Made by a program: the position numbers and the translations under genes
Part shown: positions 44,122 through 52,931 of the stretch, in pieces
Layout: every line of letters starts with the position of its first letter
How positions within the stretch are numbered: position 1 is the first letter of the stretch
The notes under the pieces: model-generated
What the model was told of the DNA's origin: nothing
Databases searched by the model: none
What the model saw: the letters and a program-made list of their open reading frames with translations, nothing else
Assembly: GCA_038043185.1 (NCBI GenBank)
Contig: JBBTCO010000007.1
Span: 1-64,000, forward strand
Source: UBA5009 sp038043185
Lineage (GTDB): Bacteria > Bdellovibrionota > Bdellovibrionia > Bdellovibrionales > Bdellovibrionaceae
DNA length: 64,000 nucleotides
Reading direction: 5' to 3'

Positions 44122-44266
44122 AGGCTCCTCTTAATTAATAAAGCCTAGGTATATCTTTGCTTATTAATCAAATCAACGATTGTCTGCCGATGTTGCAAGA
44201 AGATGGAAACATCTGGAAAATAGTCTCTCCGTCTTTTTGTAATTCGATGTATGTAGGATAGGTCGC

Positions 44267-45574
44267 TCAAATTGAAGAGTTAATATGTAATTTATTATTA
44301 TTTGAGCGAAACACCATTGCACTTGCTCCAAACCAAACCAATGCGTCCACACCCAGCCTCAAACTCCATGCTACTGCCGCTCCAACAACGCCATATTTCT
44401 CCACAAGTGGAAAATAGATAATCAGAAATAATCCGAGTTCAATAAGAGGTATGTATACGGTCCAGCGAATGTGCCGTGAAGCTTGGATAAGCGTAAAGGG
44501 AATCCAGTTCAAACAATTTAATACGATTCCAAATAACAGAATTTGTAAAATCAAAGCGCTCTGATCGCCGAAGTCTTTGCCAAGCCAAAAACCCAAAAGA
44601 GTTTTGCTCCAAATTCCCAGGATAAGCGCTGCTGGAATTGTGAGGAAAGCAATCCAAAGTAGACCACGACGAAAAACACGAAAGGTTTCTTGATTGGGAA
44701 GTCCTTGATGTGACGAAAAAACTGGAAAAATAATTCGTACAACAGCGGCTGGGATTAGCCAAAAACGTGTTACGATTTCAAAAGGTGTTGTATAGTAAGC
44801 AAGCTCACTCATGGGAACAAATGAACTTACTAAAAATCGATCCAGATAAATTAGCAATGGGCTAATGATAGTCAATAAGGAAAACCAAATTCCCACTCTG
44901 AAAAGATTTTTAAAATCAGAAAAAATAATTTTTTGTTTAAACCATTGTAAAGATATTTCTATTCTCACTTTATTAAAGGCCCATACCACAAGTGCCCAAC
45001 GCAAGATCATCAATATCCATAATGCCGTATCTAGTCGGTTAGAAATAAATAAAGAGAGAAGTGGAGCTGCATAACTTAGCACTCCGGTCACAAACTGCAT
45101 TTTATTAGCGACAGGAAAAATTTGTCGACCTTCCATCGAGCTTTTGAAGAAAGAAAATAACAGTAATGAAGGAAAACTAAGGGCCAAAGCTAATAAACAG
45201 GACTGTGCTTCGGGGAGTAAAGCTTCTGAAATTTTTAAATATTGAGTAAAAATCCAATTTTGCGATAATAGAATTAAAATGCAGCCAAATGTGCCCATAC
45301 TAAGGACTAAAACAAAAGAAGATTTCATTAATCGTTGAGCTGATTCCGTCAGAGTTTTTCCGGATTCAGCCAGAGATTTTGTGAGCGTTCTGGTGATTCC
45401 TAAATCTAAAAATGAAATCCAATTGAGCAGCGTCCAAAAAAAAGTTAAGAGCCCAAATCGTTCAATCCCGTAATGACCGAGCAATATTGGAATCGAGACT
45501 AAAGCTAAAATAGCGGGGGTCCCTTGAGCAGCTAAAGAAAAAAATAAATCACGATCAGTGTTCGTTTTTGTCAT
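44267..45574 (-). CDS. Oligosaccharide flippase, Wzx/MATE-like
   Basis: 435-residue membrane protein with about 12 hydrophobic spans. The N-terminal pattern LAAQGTPAILALVSIPILL and the segment GIERFGLLTFFWTLLNWISFLDLGIT are typical of polysaccharide-synthase/Wzx-type lipid-linked sugar flippases (MOP superfamily). Its start overlaps the stop of the upstream methyltransferase by 20 nt. The presence of a Wzx-like flippase together with an ABC exporter three genes later is unusual: the locus may export two different polymers, or the flippase may serve a lipid-linked side sugar. Confidence 0.85.
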   Translation of the reverse strand: MTKTNTDRDLFFSLAAQGTPAILALVSIPILLGHYGIERFGLLTFFWTLLNWISFLDLGITRTLTKSLAESGKTLTESAQRLMKSSFVLVLSMGTFGCILILLSQNWIFTQYLKISEALLPEAQSCLLALALSFPSLLLFSFFKSSMEGRQIFPVANKMQFVTGVLSYAAPLLSLFISNRLDTALWILMILRWALVVWAFNKVRIEISLQWFKQKIIFSDFKNLFRVGIWFSLLTIISPLLIYLDRFLVSSFVPMSELAYYTTPFEIVTRFWLIPAAVVRIIFPVFSSHQGLPNQETFRVFRRGLLWIAFLTIPAALILGIWSKTLLGFWLGKDFGDQSALILQILLFGIVLNCLNWIPFTLIQASRHIRWTVYIPLIELGLFLIIYFPLVEKYGVVGAAVAWSLRLGVDALVWFGASAMVFRSNNNKLHINSSI

Positions 45575-46292
45575 TTTGCTTTTGCATAATCACGGTCATA
45601 TTTGGGTCAAGGGCCACCCGGCCACCGTAATATAACAAACCAACAGTGACTTCGATAAAATCTCTAATGGTGTACAAAATAACTCGCATCCATCGAGGAT
45701 TTTTTCCCTGAGTCATTGGTCGAGCGGTATTGCCACTAAAATTCAATTTGAATCCCGTAATACGACCTAGCTGTTCCATGCGATCCGGTGAAAGTTGAGT
45801 CACGTGAGTCAAATCGCGCATTTGTTGGATTAAGCCAATTGGTGATGCTCCATTTGGAAATCGTGCGAGAAGAAGGCCTTGTGGTCTTAAAAGTAGGCGA
45901 ATGCTTTTCATCACTTCAATGATTTCAGAAACATGCAGATGTTCGAGGACGTCAAATATTACGACAACATCAAACTCGGCTGGATTAAATCTTCCACCAG
46001 AAAGATCCATTACCGAAAGCATTTGAACATCATGGCCTTTGGATCGAGCCTGCTCAACAAGTTCAGGAATAATTTCAATTCCCTTAATACTATGACCCTT
46101 GGATTTAGCCCAATCCAGAAACTCGCCTTTGCCATAACCAATTTCTAGAATTCGCAGAGGTCCTTTGACTTTAAGGCGCTGGAATTCAATTTCGTAAATT
46201 TCTTGAGGATTAATGGCCGACGGAGCTTCCCATTGTTTGAATCCAACATAATCTTTGTAGATTTCAGTACGAAAATCTTCCTTGCCTGTCAT
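45555..46292 (-). CDS. Class I SAM-dependent methyltransferase
   Basis: 245 residues from the ATG at 46292 with motif I ILEIGYGKGEFLDW, the acidic loop KGIEIIPE and the post-motif FDVVVIFDVLEHLHV; a hydrophobic patch lies near the C-terminus. Probably a sugar or lipid-linked glycan O-methyltransferase. It lies between manC (3-nt gap) and the flippase gene (20-nt overlap), so it belongs to the export operon. In such operons a chain-terminating methyltransferase is one possibility, but its sequence does not prove that. An in-frame TTG at 46295 is an alternative start. Confidence 0.85.
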   Translation of the reverse strand: MTGKEDFRTEIYKDYVGFKQWEAPSAINPQEIYEIEFQRLKVKGPLRILEIGYGKGEFLDWAKSKGHSIKGIEIIPELVEQARSKGHDVQMLSVMDLSGGRFNPAEFDVVVIFDVLEHLHVSEIIEVMKSIRLLLRPQGLLLARFPNGASPIGLIQQMRDLTHVTQLSPDRMEQLGRITGFKLNFSGNTARPMTQGKNPRWMRVILYTIRDFIEVTVGLLYYGGRVALDPNMTVIMQKQNDKNEH

Positions 46293-46295
46293 CAA

Positions 46296-47684
46296 TCAAA
46301 TCCTTTTGTAATCATCTTGATAGCGAATGATATCATCTTCACCAAAATAAGTTCCCATTTGCACTTCGATGAACTCAACCATTTCGAGGCCTGTATTGCG
46401 AATGCGATGTTTAGCGCCAAGAGGTATCTTAACGTACATACCCGGTTGAACAGGTATAATTTTATCTTCCAATACGACTTCCCCGCGCCCTTGCGTGATC
46501 AGCCAGTGTTCTTCTCGTTTCGCATGAGATTGATAGGAAATTTGCGAAGAGGGAAGCACGTGAATCACTTTTGATTTATAGCGTTCGGTGTCTTTCAGAA
46601 TTTCAAATCGGCCCCAAGGTCGTTCTTCGAAAATATGTTCGTTAACCACTGGTGGTTGGATCACTTTCAATTTTTCAACGACATTTTTTACATCTTCGGA
46701 GTATCCTTTTTTTGAAACCAGTAAGGCATCTTTGGTGTCTACAACGATTAAATCGTCGACTCCAACAAAAGCATAAGTTTTTTCAGGAAGAGGATGCAGA
46801 AAATTATTTTTAGAGTTGTGGTCGACTCGGGTCTGTACAGGTTTCTGAAGACCGGTCATCTCGGCCATAGCATCCCAAGAGCCAACATCATTCCAGCCAA
46901 TATCACAAGGAATACAGCGAAGAACTTCTTCATTTAGATTTTCGATCACGGCGTAATCGATGCTGATATTACGGAAATCGTTATAGACTTCAGTTAAATT
47001 GCTAAGGTCTGGCAAGAGTTGATCTGCCACCGTCCATAAATCTGGTGCTTTTGCCTTAAAAATATCGGCCATCGTTTTAGCTTTAAAAACAAATATACCG
47101 GCATTCCATTGATAGCTTTTGCTTTTTAAAAACTCACTGGCTTTTTCTTTATTTGGCTTTTCATGAAATTTAACAACTTTAAATGATTCAAAACCAGACT
47201 CTTCCATGGTCGCTTGTTTTTGCATTTGAATGTAACCAAATCCCGTTGAAGGAAATGTGGGTTGAATCCCTAAGGTAACAATTTTTCCACTTTCCGCTTC
47301 TTTGGCAGCTAAGGAAACAGCTTTGATAAACTCATCTTCTTTTTCGATCAGTTGATCGGCTGGAAAAACGCCAACAATTTCTTCTTCAAGTCCATGCAAA
47401 AGCAAATATTTACAAAGAAAGGCAATCGCTGGTGCGGTGTTTTTGGCTTGGGGCTCATACAGTGTTTTTGATTTATTGAAATTGAGCTCTTTGAGTTTTT
47501 TATCAGTTAAGCCACGTAGATTTTCGGAAGTGAGGACCCAAGGAATTCCAAGTCTTGAAACACGTCGCAAGGTCAGTGATTGCAAAGATTCTTCAAATAA
47601 GTCGCAGAATTGTTTAGGCCATTTGGTACGTGATACGGGCCATAAACGAGTTCCACTGCCGCCGGAAAGAACAACTGGAAGCAT
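46296..47684 (-). CDS. manC: Mannose-1-phosphate guanylyltransferase / mannose-6-phosphate isomerase (type II)
   Basis: Bifunctional enzyme of 462 residues supplying GDP-mannose. The N-terminal guanylyltransferase domain has VVLSGGSGTRLWPVSR (4-19) followed by PKQF. The C-terminal cupin has ERPWGRFEIL, SSQISYQSHAKREEHW and EFIEVQMGTYFGEDDIIR, the type II phosphomannose isomerase signature. Length and both domains are complete. With the phosphohexomutase at 3965 and Gmd at 43141 it forms a full GDP-6-deoxyhexose route. First gene of the operon running to wzt. Confidence 0.95.
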   Translation of the reverse strand: MLPVVLSGGSGTRLWPVSRTKWPKQFCDLFEESLQSLTLRRVSRLGIPWVLTSENLRGLTDKKLKELNFNKSKTLYEPQAKNTAPAIAFLCKYLLLHGLEEEIVGVFPADQLIEKEDEFIKAVSLAAKEAESGKIVTLGIQPTFPSTGFGYIQMQKQATMEESGFESFKVVKFHEKPNKEKASEFLKSKSYQWNAGIFVFKAKTMADIFKAKAPDLWTVADQLLPDLSNLTEVYNDFRNISIDYAVIENLNEEVLRCIPCDIGWNDVGSWDAMAEMTGLQKPVQTRVDHNSKNNFLHPLPEKTYAFVGVDDLIVVDTKDALLVSKKGYSEDVKNVVEKLKVIQPPVVNEHIFEERPWGRFEILKDTERYKSKVIHVLPSSQISYQSHAKREEHWLITQGRGEVVLEDKIIPVQPGMYVKIPLGAKHRIRNTGLEMVEFIEVQMGTYFGEDDIIRYQDDYKRI

Positions 47685-47764
47685 AAGCTAATCCTTTGTT
47701 GTAATTGGAAATATCTAAGAAATTTGATCAGTTTTATCCCAAGTGAGTGCTCAGCCTCAAGTGA

Positions 47765-48652
47765 TTATTTAGATTTTAGCCCACTAAATTGAGCCGGTAT
47801 GATAGAAAGTAAGCTGAGCGGTTGGAAAAGTAGGGGAATCCGCACTAAAAGCGCCATGGACACATAATATACGGAACGAATCAAAAACTTAAATTTCTCT
47901 TTAATCTTTCGCTCCGAAAAGGCCTGTATATTTAAATCATATTTTATCCGGTACATTGGGTGCAAAAATTGCCCCGAGGGGACTCTTTTCACTTTTTTGA
48001 ATCCCGCGGCTTTAAGCATTTTAACATATTCCCACGAATAATAGGCATGTTCATTGCCACCATAATGGCCCATTTTTTCAGGAAATTTTTCTAAAAGCCA
48101 GTACCATCGTTTTTTGTTAACCCAGGGCCGAATTTGGATTTCAGAAGAGAGAAAAATTAGTCCATCAGGTTTAAGAAGATGAAAAGCATTCTTTAAGGCT
48201 AATTCTGGATCATCGCAATGATGTAAACTGGCATTAAAAACAACGACATCAAAATTCTTTTCTTTAATTTTATCAGTTTCTTCACCAACGGTGTTGATGA
48301 CATTAATATTTAAATTAAATTTATTTTTTACTAAGGAAATCAGATTACAAAAATCGATTGAGGGTTCCACCGCGAATACCTGATGACCGCTGTGGGCTAA
48401 AAACACCGAAGATTCGCCGCGGCCAACTCCGATATCCAAAATTTTCAGATTATTTTTAGTAAAATTTTTAATAAATTCAACGTATTCGATTTTTGAATGA
48501 GAAACAGAGTGGTTGAAATAGTCGGTGGCAGAATTGCATTTTTCTACAAATGAAAAATATTCCTTTATAACCGCAGCGACGACTTGATTTTCTCGTGAAA
48601 CCCCGGCGCTAAATTCACTGGTTAATTTTAAAATCTGATCTGTACTGTCCAT
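47765..48652 (-). CDS. Class I SAM-dependent methyltransferase
   Basis: 295 residues with motif I ILDIGVGRGESSVFLA near residue 71, VFAVEPS and FDVVVFNASLHHCDDPE, clearly a class I methyltransferase; a hydrophobic C-terminal segment (VSMALLVRIPLLFQ) may anchor it to the membrane. It begins directly after the rmlA stop codon (TAA-ATG). It probably methylates the dTDP-sugar-derived residue or the growing chain. An 80-nt gap follows before the next promoter and manC. Confidence 0.84.
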   Translation of the reverse strand: MDSTDQILKLTSEFSAGVSRENQVVAAVIKEYFSFVEKCNSATDYFNHSVSHSKIEYVEFIKNFTKNNLKILDIGVGRGESSVFLAHSGHQVFAVEPSIDFCNLISLVKNKFNLNINVINTVGEETDKIKEKNFDVVVFNASLHHCDDPELALKNAFHLLKPDGLIFLSSEIQIRPWVNKKRWYWLLEKFPEKMGHYGGNEHAYYSWEYVKMLKAAGFKKVKRVPSGQFLHPMYRIKYDLNIQAFSERKIKEKFKFLIRSVYYVSMALLVRIPLLFQPLSLLSIIPAQFSGLKSK

Positions 48653-49525
48653 TTAATGGAGTTTTCCCGCTGCAAGCTGCTTCACATAATTTCCATAGCC
48701 AGAATTGGGGTAGCTTTCTGCCAGAATCTTCAACTGATCATTGGTAATAAAACCCTGAAGAAGAGCGATCTCTTCCAAACAAGCAATCTTTAGTCCTTGG
48801 CGATCTTCAATGGTTTGAACAAACTGGGAAGCGGTCAGCAAAGACTGATGAGTTCCAGTATCAAGCCAGGCGCGACCACGTCCCATGACTTCGATGTTCA
48901 GTGCACTTTCATCAAGGTAACTGCGAATCAAGTCTGTAATCTCAAGCTCATTTCTTTTTGACGGTTTTAGCTTTTTAGAACGGCTGACGACACTTTGATC
49001 AAAGAAGTACAATCCGGTAATGGCCCAATTGGATTTAGGTTGTTTGGGTTTTTCTTCAAGCGATAGAGGTTTTCGATCTTTATCGAATTCGATAACGCCG
49101 TATCGTTCGGGATCATTAACATGGTAGGCGAAAACGGTGGCGCCATTTCGTTTGACGGCGGATTGCATTTGTTTGGGAATATCATGACCATAAAAAAGAT
49201 TATCACCTAAAATCAGGCAGGCCCCAGATCCAGCTAAAAAATCTTCGGCTAGCAAAAATGCCTGGGGAATTCCATCGGGGCTAGGTTGGACTTTATAAGA
49301 TAATTTTATGCCAAATTGCTTTCCATCCCCAAGAAGATCTTGAATGACAGGAATGTCTCGAGGGGTAGAGATAATTAAAATATCGGATAAACCCGCCAAC
49401 ATTAAAGTTGAGAGGGGATAATAAATTGTTGGTTTATCATACACAGGCAAGAGTTGTTTTGAAACGGCCTTTGTTGACGGAAAAAGTCTTGTCCCTGTGC
49501 CGCCGGCTAATAAAATTCCCTTCAC
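48653..49525 (-). CDS. rmlA: Glucose-1-phosphate thymidylyltransferase
   Basis: Makes dTDP-glucose. 290 residues with GILLAGGTGTRLFPST (3-18), SKQLLPVYDKPTIYYPLSTLML and LGDNLFYGHD, all diagnostic for RmlA. The C-terminal AWLDTGTHQSLL segment is also standard. Starts at a GTG (49525) overlapping the rmlB stop by 4 nt. Together with RmlB and the FdtA/FdtB-like genes at 34.6-36.1 kb it makes a dTDP-amino sugar. RmlC and RmlD are not in the window, so dTDP-L-rhamnose is not expected from this locus alone. Confidence 0.95.
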   Translation of the reverse strand: MKGILLAGGTGTRLFPSTKAVSKQLLPVYDKPTIYYPLSTLMLAGLSDILIISTPRDIPVIQDLLGDGKQFGIKLSYKVQPSPDGIPQAFLLAEDFLAGSGACLILGDNLFYGHDIPKQMQSAVKRNGATVFAYHVNDPERYGVIEFDKDRKPLSLEEKPKQPKSNWAITGLYFFDQSVVSRSKKLKPSKRNELEITDLIRSYLDESALNIEVMGRGRAWLDTGTHQSLLTASQFVQTIEDRQGLKIACLEEIALLQGFITNDQLKILAESYPNSGYGNYVKQLAAGKLH

Positions 49526-50571
49526 GTGGACCTCATTTTACTTTGAATTTTTTCTGACCAAATTTTATTTTCTAAATACCACTTGCAGGTTGATTTCAAA
49601 CCCATATTGAAACTTTCAAATTGTCGTTTAAAATCCAATTCTTTTTGCGCTAAGCTATCATCAATAGCATAGCGCCAGTCATGTCCGGCGCGATCATCGA
49701 CGAAAGTAATTAATTCAGAATATTTTTGTCCCGATTTGCGCGGTTTTATTTCATCAAGGTAAGAGCAAATGGAATTGACCACTTCCAGATTAGTCATTTC
49801 AGAATTTCCACCAAAACAGTAAGTGGATCCCGGCTTTCCTTTTTGCAGAGCAAGCAAGACGCCACGGGTATGGTCGTCGACATGAATCCAGTCGCGAATA
49901 TTTTTTCCTGTGCCATAAACGGGTAAAGTTTTTTCAATGAGAGCATTTTGAATCATCAAAGGAATCAATTTTTCTGGATACTGACGTGGTCCATAATTAT
50001 TTGAGCAATTGGTAATGATTGTTGGTAATTTATAAGTGTGAAACCAAGCTCTGGCTAAATGATCGCCACTGGCTTTTGAAGAAGAGTAAGGGGAGTTTGG
50101 TTGATAAGCGCTACTTTCATTAAATTTTCCGGTGTCATTTAGCGAACCAAAAACTTCGTCGGTCGAGATTTGAATGTATTTAAAAGAATTTTTTTTATCT
50201 GATGTTAGCGAATTGTAATAAGCCCGACAGGCTTCCAAGCAACTGAAGGTCCCCAATATGTTTGTTTCCATAAAGGCTTTTGGGCCCGAGATTGAATTAT
50301 CGACATGGCTTTCCGCTGCGAAATTTACAAAATAATCAGGTTGATGTTTCTTTAGAACTGAAGATACGAACTCTAAATTGGTGATGGAGCCCTTTTCAAA
50401 ATCACAAAGACCTGGTTTAAGAACTTCTTCTAAGTTTTCAATATGACCGGCATAAGTCAGGGCATCTAAAATAATAACTTGGTAGTCTGCGGCTAAAGCC
50501 ACGCGAACAAATGAGCTGCCAATAAAACCAGCTCCACCGGTGACTAAAATTTTTTGTGAACCATTCGACAT
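49522..50571 (-). CDS. rmlB: dTDP-glucose 4,6-dehydratase
   Basis: SDR dehydratase producing dTDP-4-keto-6-deoxyglucose. From the ATG at 50571 it has 349 residues: KILVTGGAGFIGSSFV, FAAESHVDNSI, ISTDEVFGSL, YSSSKASGDHL (YxxxK) and the NNYGPRQYPEKLIPLM signature, with FVDDRAGHDWRYAID near the C-terminus. An upstream in-frame start at 50637 would add 22 unrelated residues and is rejected, since the canonical N-terminus begins right after 50571. It is divergent from the GT-C-like gene at 50683. Confidence 0.95.
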   Translation of the reverse strand: MSNGSQKILVTGGAGFIGSSFVRVALAADYQVIILDALTYAGHIENLEEVLKPGLCDFEKGSITNLEFVSSVLKKHQPDYFVNFAAESHVDNSISGPKAFMETNILGTFSCLEACRAYYNSLTSDKKNSFKYIQISTDEVFGSLNDTGKFNESSAYQPNSPYSSSKASGDHLARAWFHTYKLPTIITNCSNNYGPRQYPEKLIPLMIQNALIEKTLPVYGTGKNIRDWIHVDDHTRGVLLALQKGKPGSTYCFGGNSEMTNLEVVNSICSYLDEIKPRKSGQKYSELITFVDDRAGHDWRYAIDDSLAQKELDFKRQFESFNMGLKSTCKWYLENKIWSEKIQSKMRST

Positions 50572-50682
50572 GGATAATAAGTACTGTATTTTATGATAAA
50601 GCCTCAAGGTGATGCTTTCGAATAACGCAGCTAGCAACGCATTAATTGCATCCTTCGCTGCAATGGTATTTTATAGGCAGCT

Positions 50683-52296
50683 ATGCTCGCTAAGATATTT
50701 TCAAATAAATTATATACAGTCGGATTGAGTCTCGTATTTCTGTTATTTAATCTGATGCTTTATCTTAGCTTTGAAATGAGGGGCAATTTAGACTTTTTAC
50801 CAATGACCAGTGAAAAATTCGGCGTTCCTCAGAGATTACACGAAAAGGGGATTGTGCCATTTTATCATGGTGCACGCGGTGGGTGGGACGGGCAGTTTTA
50901 TTATTTTATTGCCAACGATTTGTTGGATAAAAATATGACCTCTCAATTTTTAGATTCCCATTCTTATAGATATCAGCGTCCCGGTGTAGGCGTTTGGGCT
51001 TGGATTGGGTCGATTGTTCTTGGTAAAGATTGGATCAGCCCAAGTTTTTACTTATTCTCTTATATCCTGTTATTTGTAGTCGGATGTTTTAGTCTTGCCA
51101 GTTTATTTGAAATTTATAAAGTTCCACTTTATTGGGTTTTTGCATGGTCCAGTTTCGTCAGCACACAAGTGACTATTTTTAATTTTTTACCAGATGCCGG
51201 TGCTGATTGTTTTCTTTTTATTGCACTTCTGTGTTTTCTTCAAAAAAGAAAATTTCTGTCCTCGATAGCATTTTCCTTTGCCATACTCTCTCGTGAAGTC
51301 TACCTTCTTGTGCCATTTTTAATTTTTCTCTTTCAAGTATTTACTTTTGTACAAGAGAAGCGGACTTATAAAAATTTTTATGAGACGATTGTTTCAGTTA
51401 TTCCAGGTTTAGTTTTTTTAGCGTGGTACAGTTGGTTATTACAGCATTTTAAAACATCCCCTGGGGCCCAGGCCCATGGGGTTTTTGACTGGCCATTAAG
51501 GAGTTGGCTTTATTATTCTGTTCATGCACCGACAGCATTGGGCACATTAAGTTTATTAAGTTTTTTATTTATTATTCTTATTTATTTAAAACTTATACCT
51601 CTCGTTTTTAGGAAAAATAAAGATTTTTGGAAGTGGTTTTTTGTTTCCTTTGGAGTTATTTCTGCAGTGTATTTGTGCTTTGGCGAAATAGTTTTGACCC
51701 ATTGGGGCGGCTATCTTAAGCCTGCGGCAGTTTATTTGTTTTTAATACCGATGTTTCATGCGGTAATTCAAAGAGAAATAAGTAGTAAATTAAAAAAATT
51801 TCTTTTCTTTTTTTGTATTCTTTCAATGCTTCATTTGTATTTTGAAAAAATAATTTCAAAATATCCAGATACAATTTATGATGGGCATTATCGGCTTGCC
51901 AGCAATGAACAAGTTCCTGATGAGCTCAGTTGCCTACCTAAAATCCCAAAGGTTGAAATAGTCAAAATTTCTGAAGAAGAGTTTCTGTATAATAAATGGC
52001 TCTTAAAACTTTTTTTTAGACCAGAAATAAAAATATATAAATTCAAAGTATCAAATATGTCTAATGAAACCATACCTATTGCGAAACACAGGGGTGATAT
52101 TTCTTTGATTTATCATTGGCAACATAGTGGTGGTAATATTAAATTTGCAGGGCCTAATCACGTGCGGCTGCCTGCCTCCTTACTGCCTAATCAAGAAATC
52201 ACCTTAGATTTGCCTATAGTAGAGCCTAATCAAATCAATGAGCAATCAAAGTTAATAGTAGCCCTTAATCAGGATGGCTGCGATTCTCAAAAATAA
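50683..52296 (+). CDS. GT-C-like membrane protein (GWDGQFYY motif)
   Basis: 537 residues with about ten hydrophobic spans followed by a soluble C-terminal domain of about 130 residues. The first periplasmic loop contains GGWDGQFYYFIANDLL and SYRYQRPGVGVWA, a characteristic loop of a bacterial GT-C family associated with cell-surface glycopolymer formation, with an Asp available as catalytic base. It probably transfers a sugar from a polyprenyl phosphate in the periplasm. Followed after 39 nt by the small phosphodiesterase-like gene. Confidence 0.75.
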   Translation: MLAKIFSNKLYTVGLSLVFLLFNLMLYLSFEMRGNLDFLPMTSEKFGVPQRLHEKGIVPFYHGARGGWDGQFYYFIANDLLDKNMTSQFLDSHSYRYQRPGVGVWAWIGSIVLGKDWISPSFYLFSYILLFVVGCFSLASLFEIYKVPLYWVFAWSSFVSTQVTIFNFLPDAGADCFLFIALLCFLQKRKFLSSIAFSFAILSREVYLLVPFLIFLFQVFTFVQEKRTYKNFYETIVSVIPGLVFLAWYSWLLQHFKTSPGAQAHGVFDWPLRSWLYYSVHAPTALGTLSLLSFLFIILIYLKLIPLVFRKNKDFWKWFFVSFGVISAVYLCFGEIVLTHWGGYLKPAAVYLFLIPMFHAVIQREISSKLKKFLFFFCILSMLHLYFEKIISKYPDTIYDGHYRLASNEQVPDELSCLPKIPKVEIVKISEEEFLYNKWLLKLFFRPEIKIYKFKVSNMSNETIPIAKHRGDISLIYHWQHSGGNIKFAGPNHVRLPASLLPNQEITLDLPIVEPNQINEQSKLIVALNQDGCDSQK

Positions 52297-52335
52297 TATG
52301 TTGATGATGGGTCTAGTGAACAGTAATCTTTATCT

Positions 52336-52929
52336 ATGAAGCTGATCAAACATCGCTGTAATTCTTCTGGCCAACTTGTTGGACTGCACCCTGATTTTGG
52401 CGTGGAAATCGACCTGCGCAGTTCTGTCGGGGATCCTGGTCATTTACACTTAAGTCATGATCCATGGGTACAAGGTGAAAACTTTGATTTGTGGCTGGGA
52501 AAATACAAAGAAGTAGGGCTAAGTGGGCCTTTGATTTTGAACACCAAGGAAGATGGTCTTGAAAGTCGTACTTTAGAGCTTTTAAAAAAACATCAAATTC
52601 AAAATTTTTTCTTCTTGGATACGGCCTTACCAACTTTGGTGAAATGGTCAGTGAAAGAAAATAAAAAGTTTTTTGCCGTTCGATGGTCCAAGTTTGAACC
52701 TATTGAATTTTGTGAAAAATTTAAAAATCATTGCGAGTGGGTTTGGATCGATTGTTTTTTTCTGGAAATTCCGCCGACGGATATTATTAAAAAATTACAA
52801 GAAAATTTCAAAGTGTGTTTAGTTTCGCCAGAGCTTCAGGGTGGCGAGGGAAAAACGATAAGTGAATTCCGAAAATCGCTTCCTGCAATTGAAGCGATTT
52901 GCACAAAATCTCCCGAGCTGTGGAGTTAG
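52336..52929 (+). CDS. Short glycerophosphodiester phosphodiesterase-like protein
   Basis: 197 residues resembling the first half of the GDPD TIM barrel. The putative catalytic set is H6-R7, E24 and D26 (in EIDLR) and H41-D42 (in HLSHDPW), the usual HR...ExD...HD arrangement. It is shorter than typical GDPD proteins (about 240-250 aa) and lacks a signal peptide, so a cytoplasmic role is likely. Position beside the aldolase/kinase/nucleotidyltransferase operon and a GT-C gene suggests a job in phosphodiester-linked polymer or polyol metabolism, but this is a guess. Its 3' end is 2 nt from the convergent fusion gene. Confidence 0.7.
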   Translation: MKLIKHRCNSSGQLVGLHPDFGVEIDLRSSVGDPGHLHLSHDPWVQGENFDLWLGKYKEVGLSGPLILNTKEDGLESRTLELLKKHQIQNFFFLDTALPTLVKWSVKENKKFFAVRWSKFEPIEFCEKFKNHCEWVWIDCFFLEIPPTDIIKKLQENFKVCLVSPELQGGEGKTISEFRKSLPAIEAICTKSPELWS

Positions 52930-52931
52930 GC

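Noticed and set aside
44189..44213. GATGTT/AACATC inverted repeat upstream of gmd as a terminator
   Set aside because: Only 6 bp with a 13-nt loop and no T-run; easily chance.
46203..46574. 123-codon plus-strand frame opposite manC and the methyltransferase gene
   Set aside because: Antisense to two well-supported genes, no domain or Shine-Dalgarno.
50572..50637. 22-residue N-terminal extension of RmlB
   Set aside because: Canonical RmlB starts right before KILVTGGAGFIG; the extension has no conservation features and reduces the upstream space.
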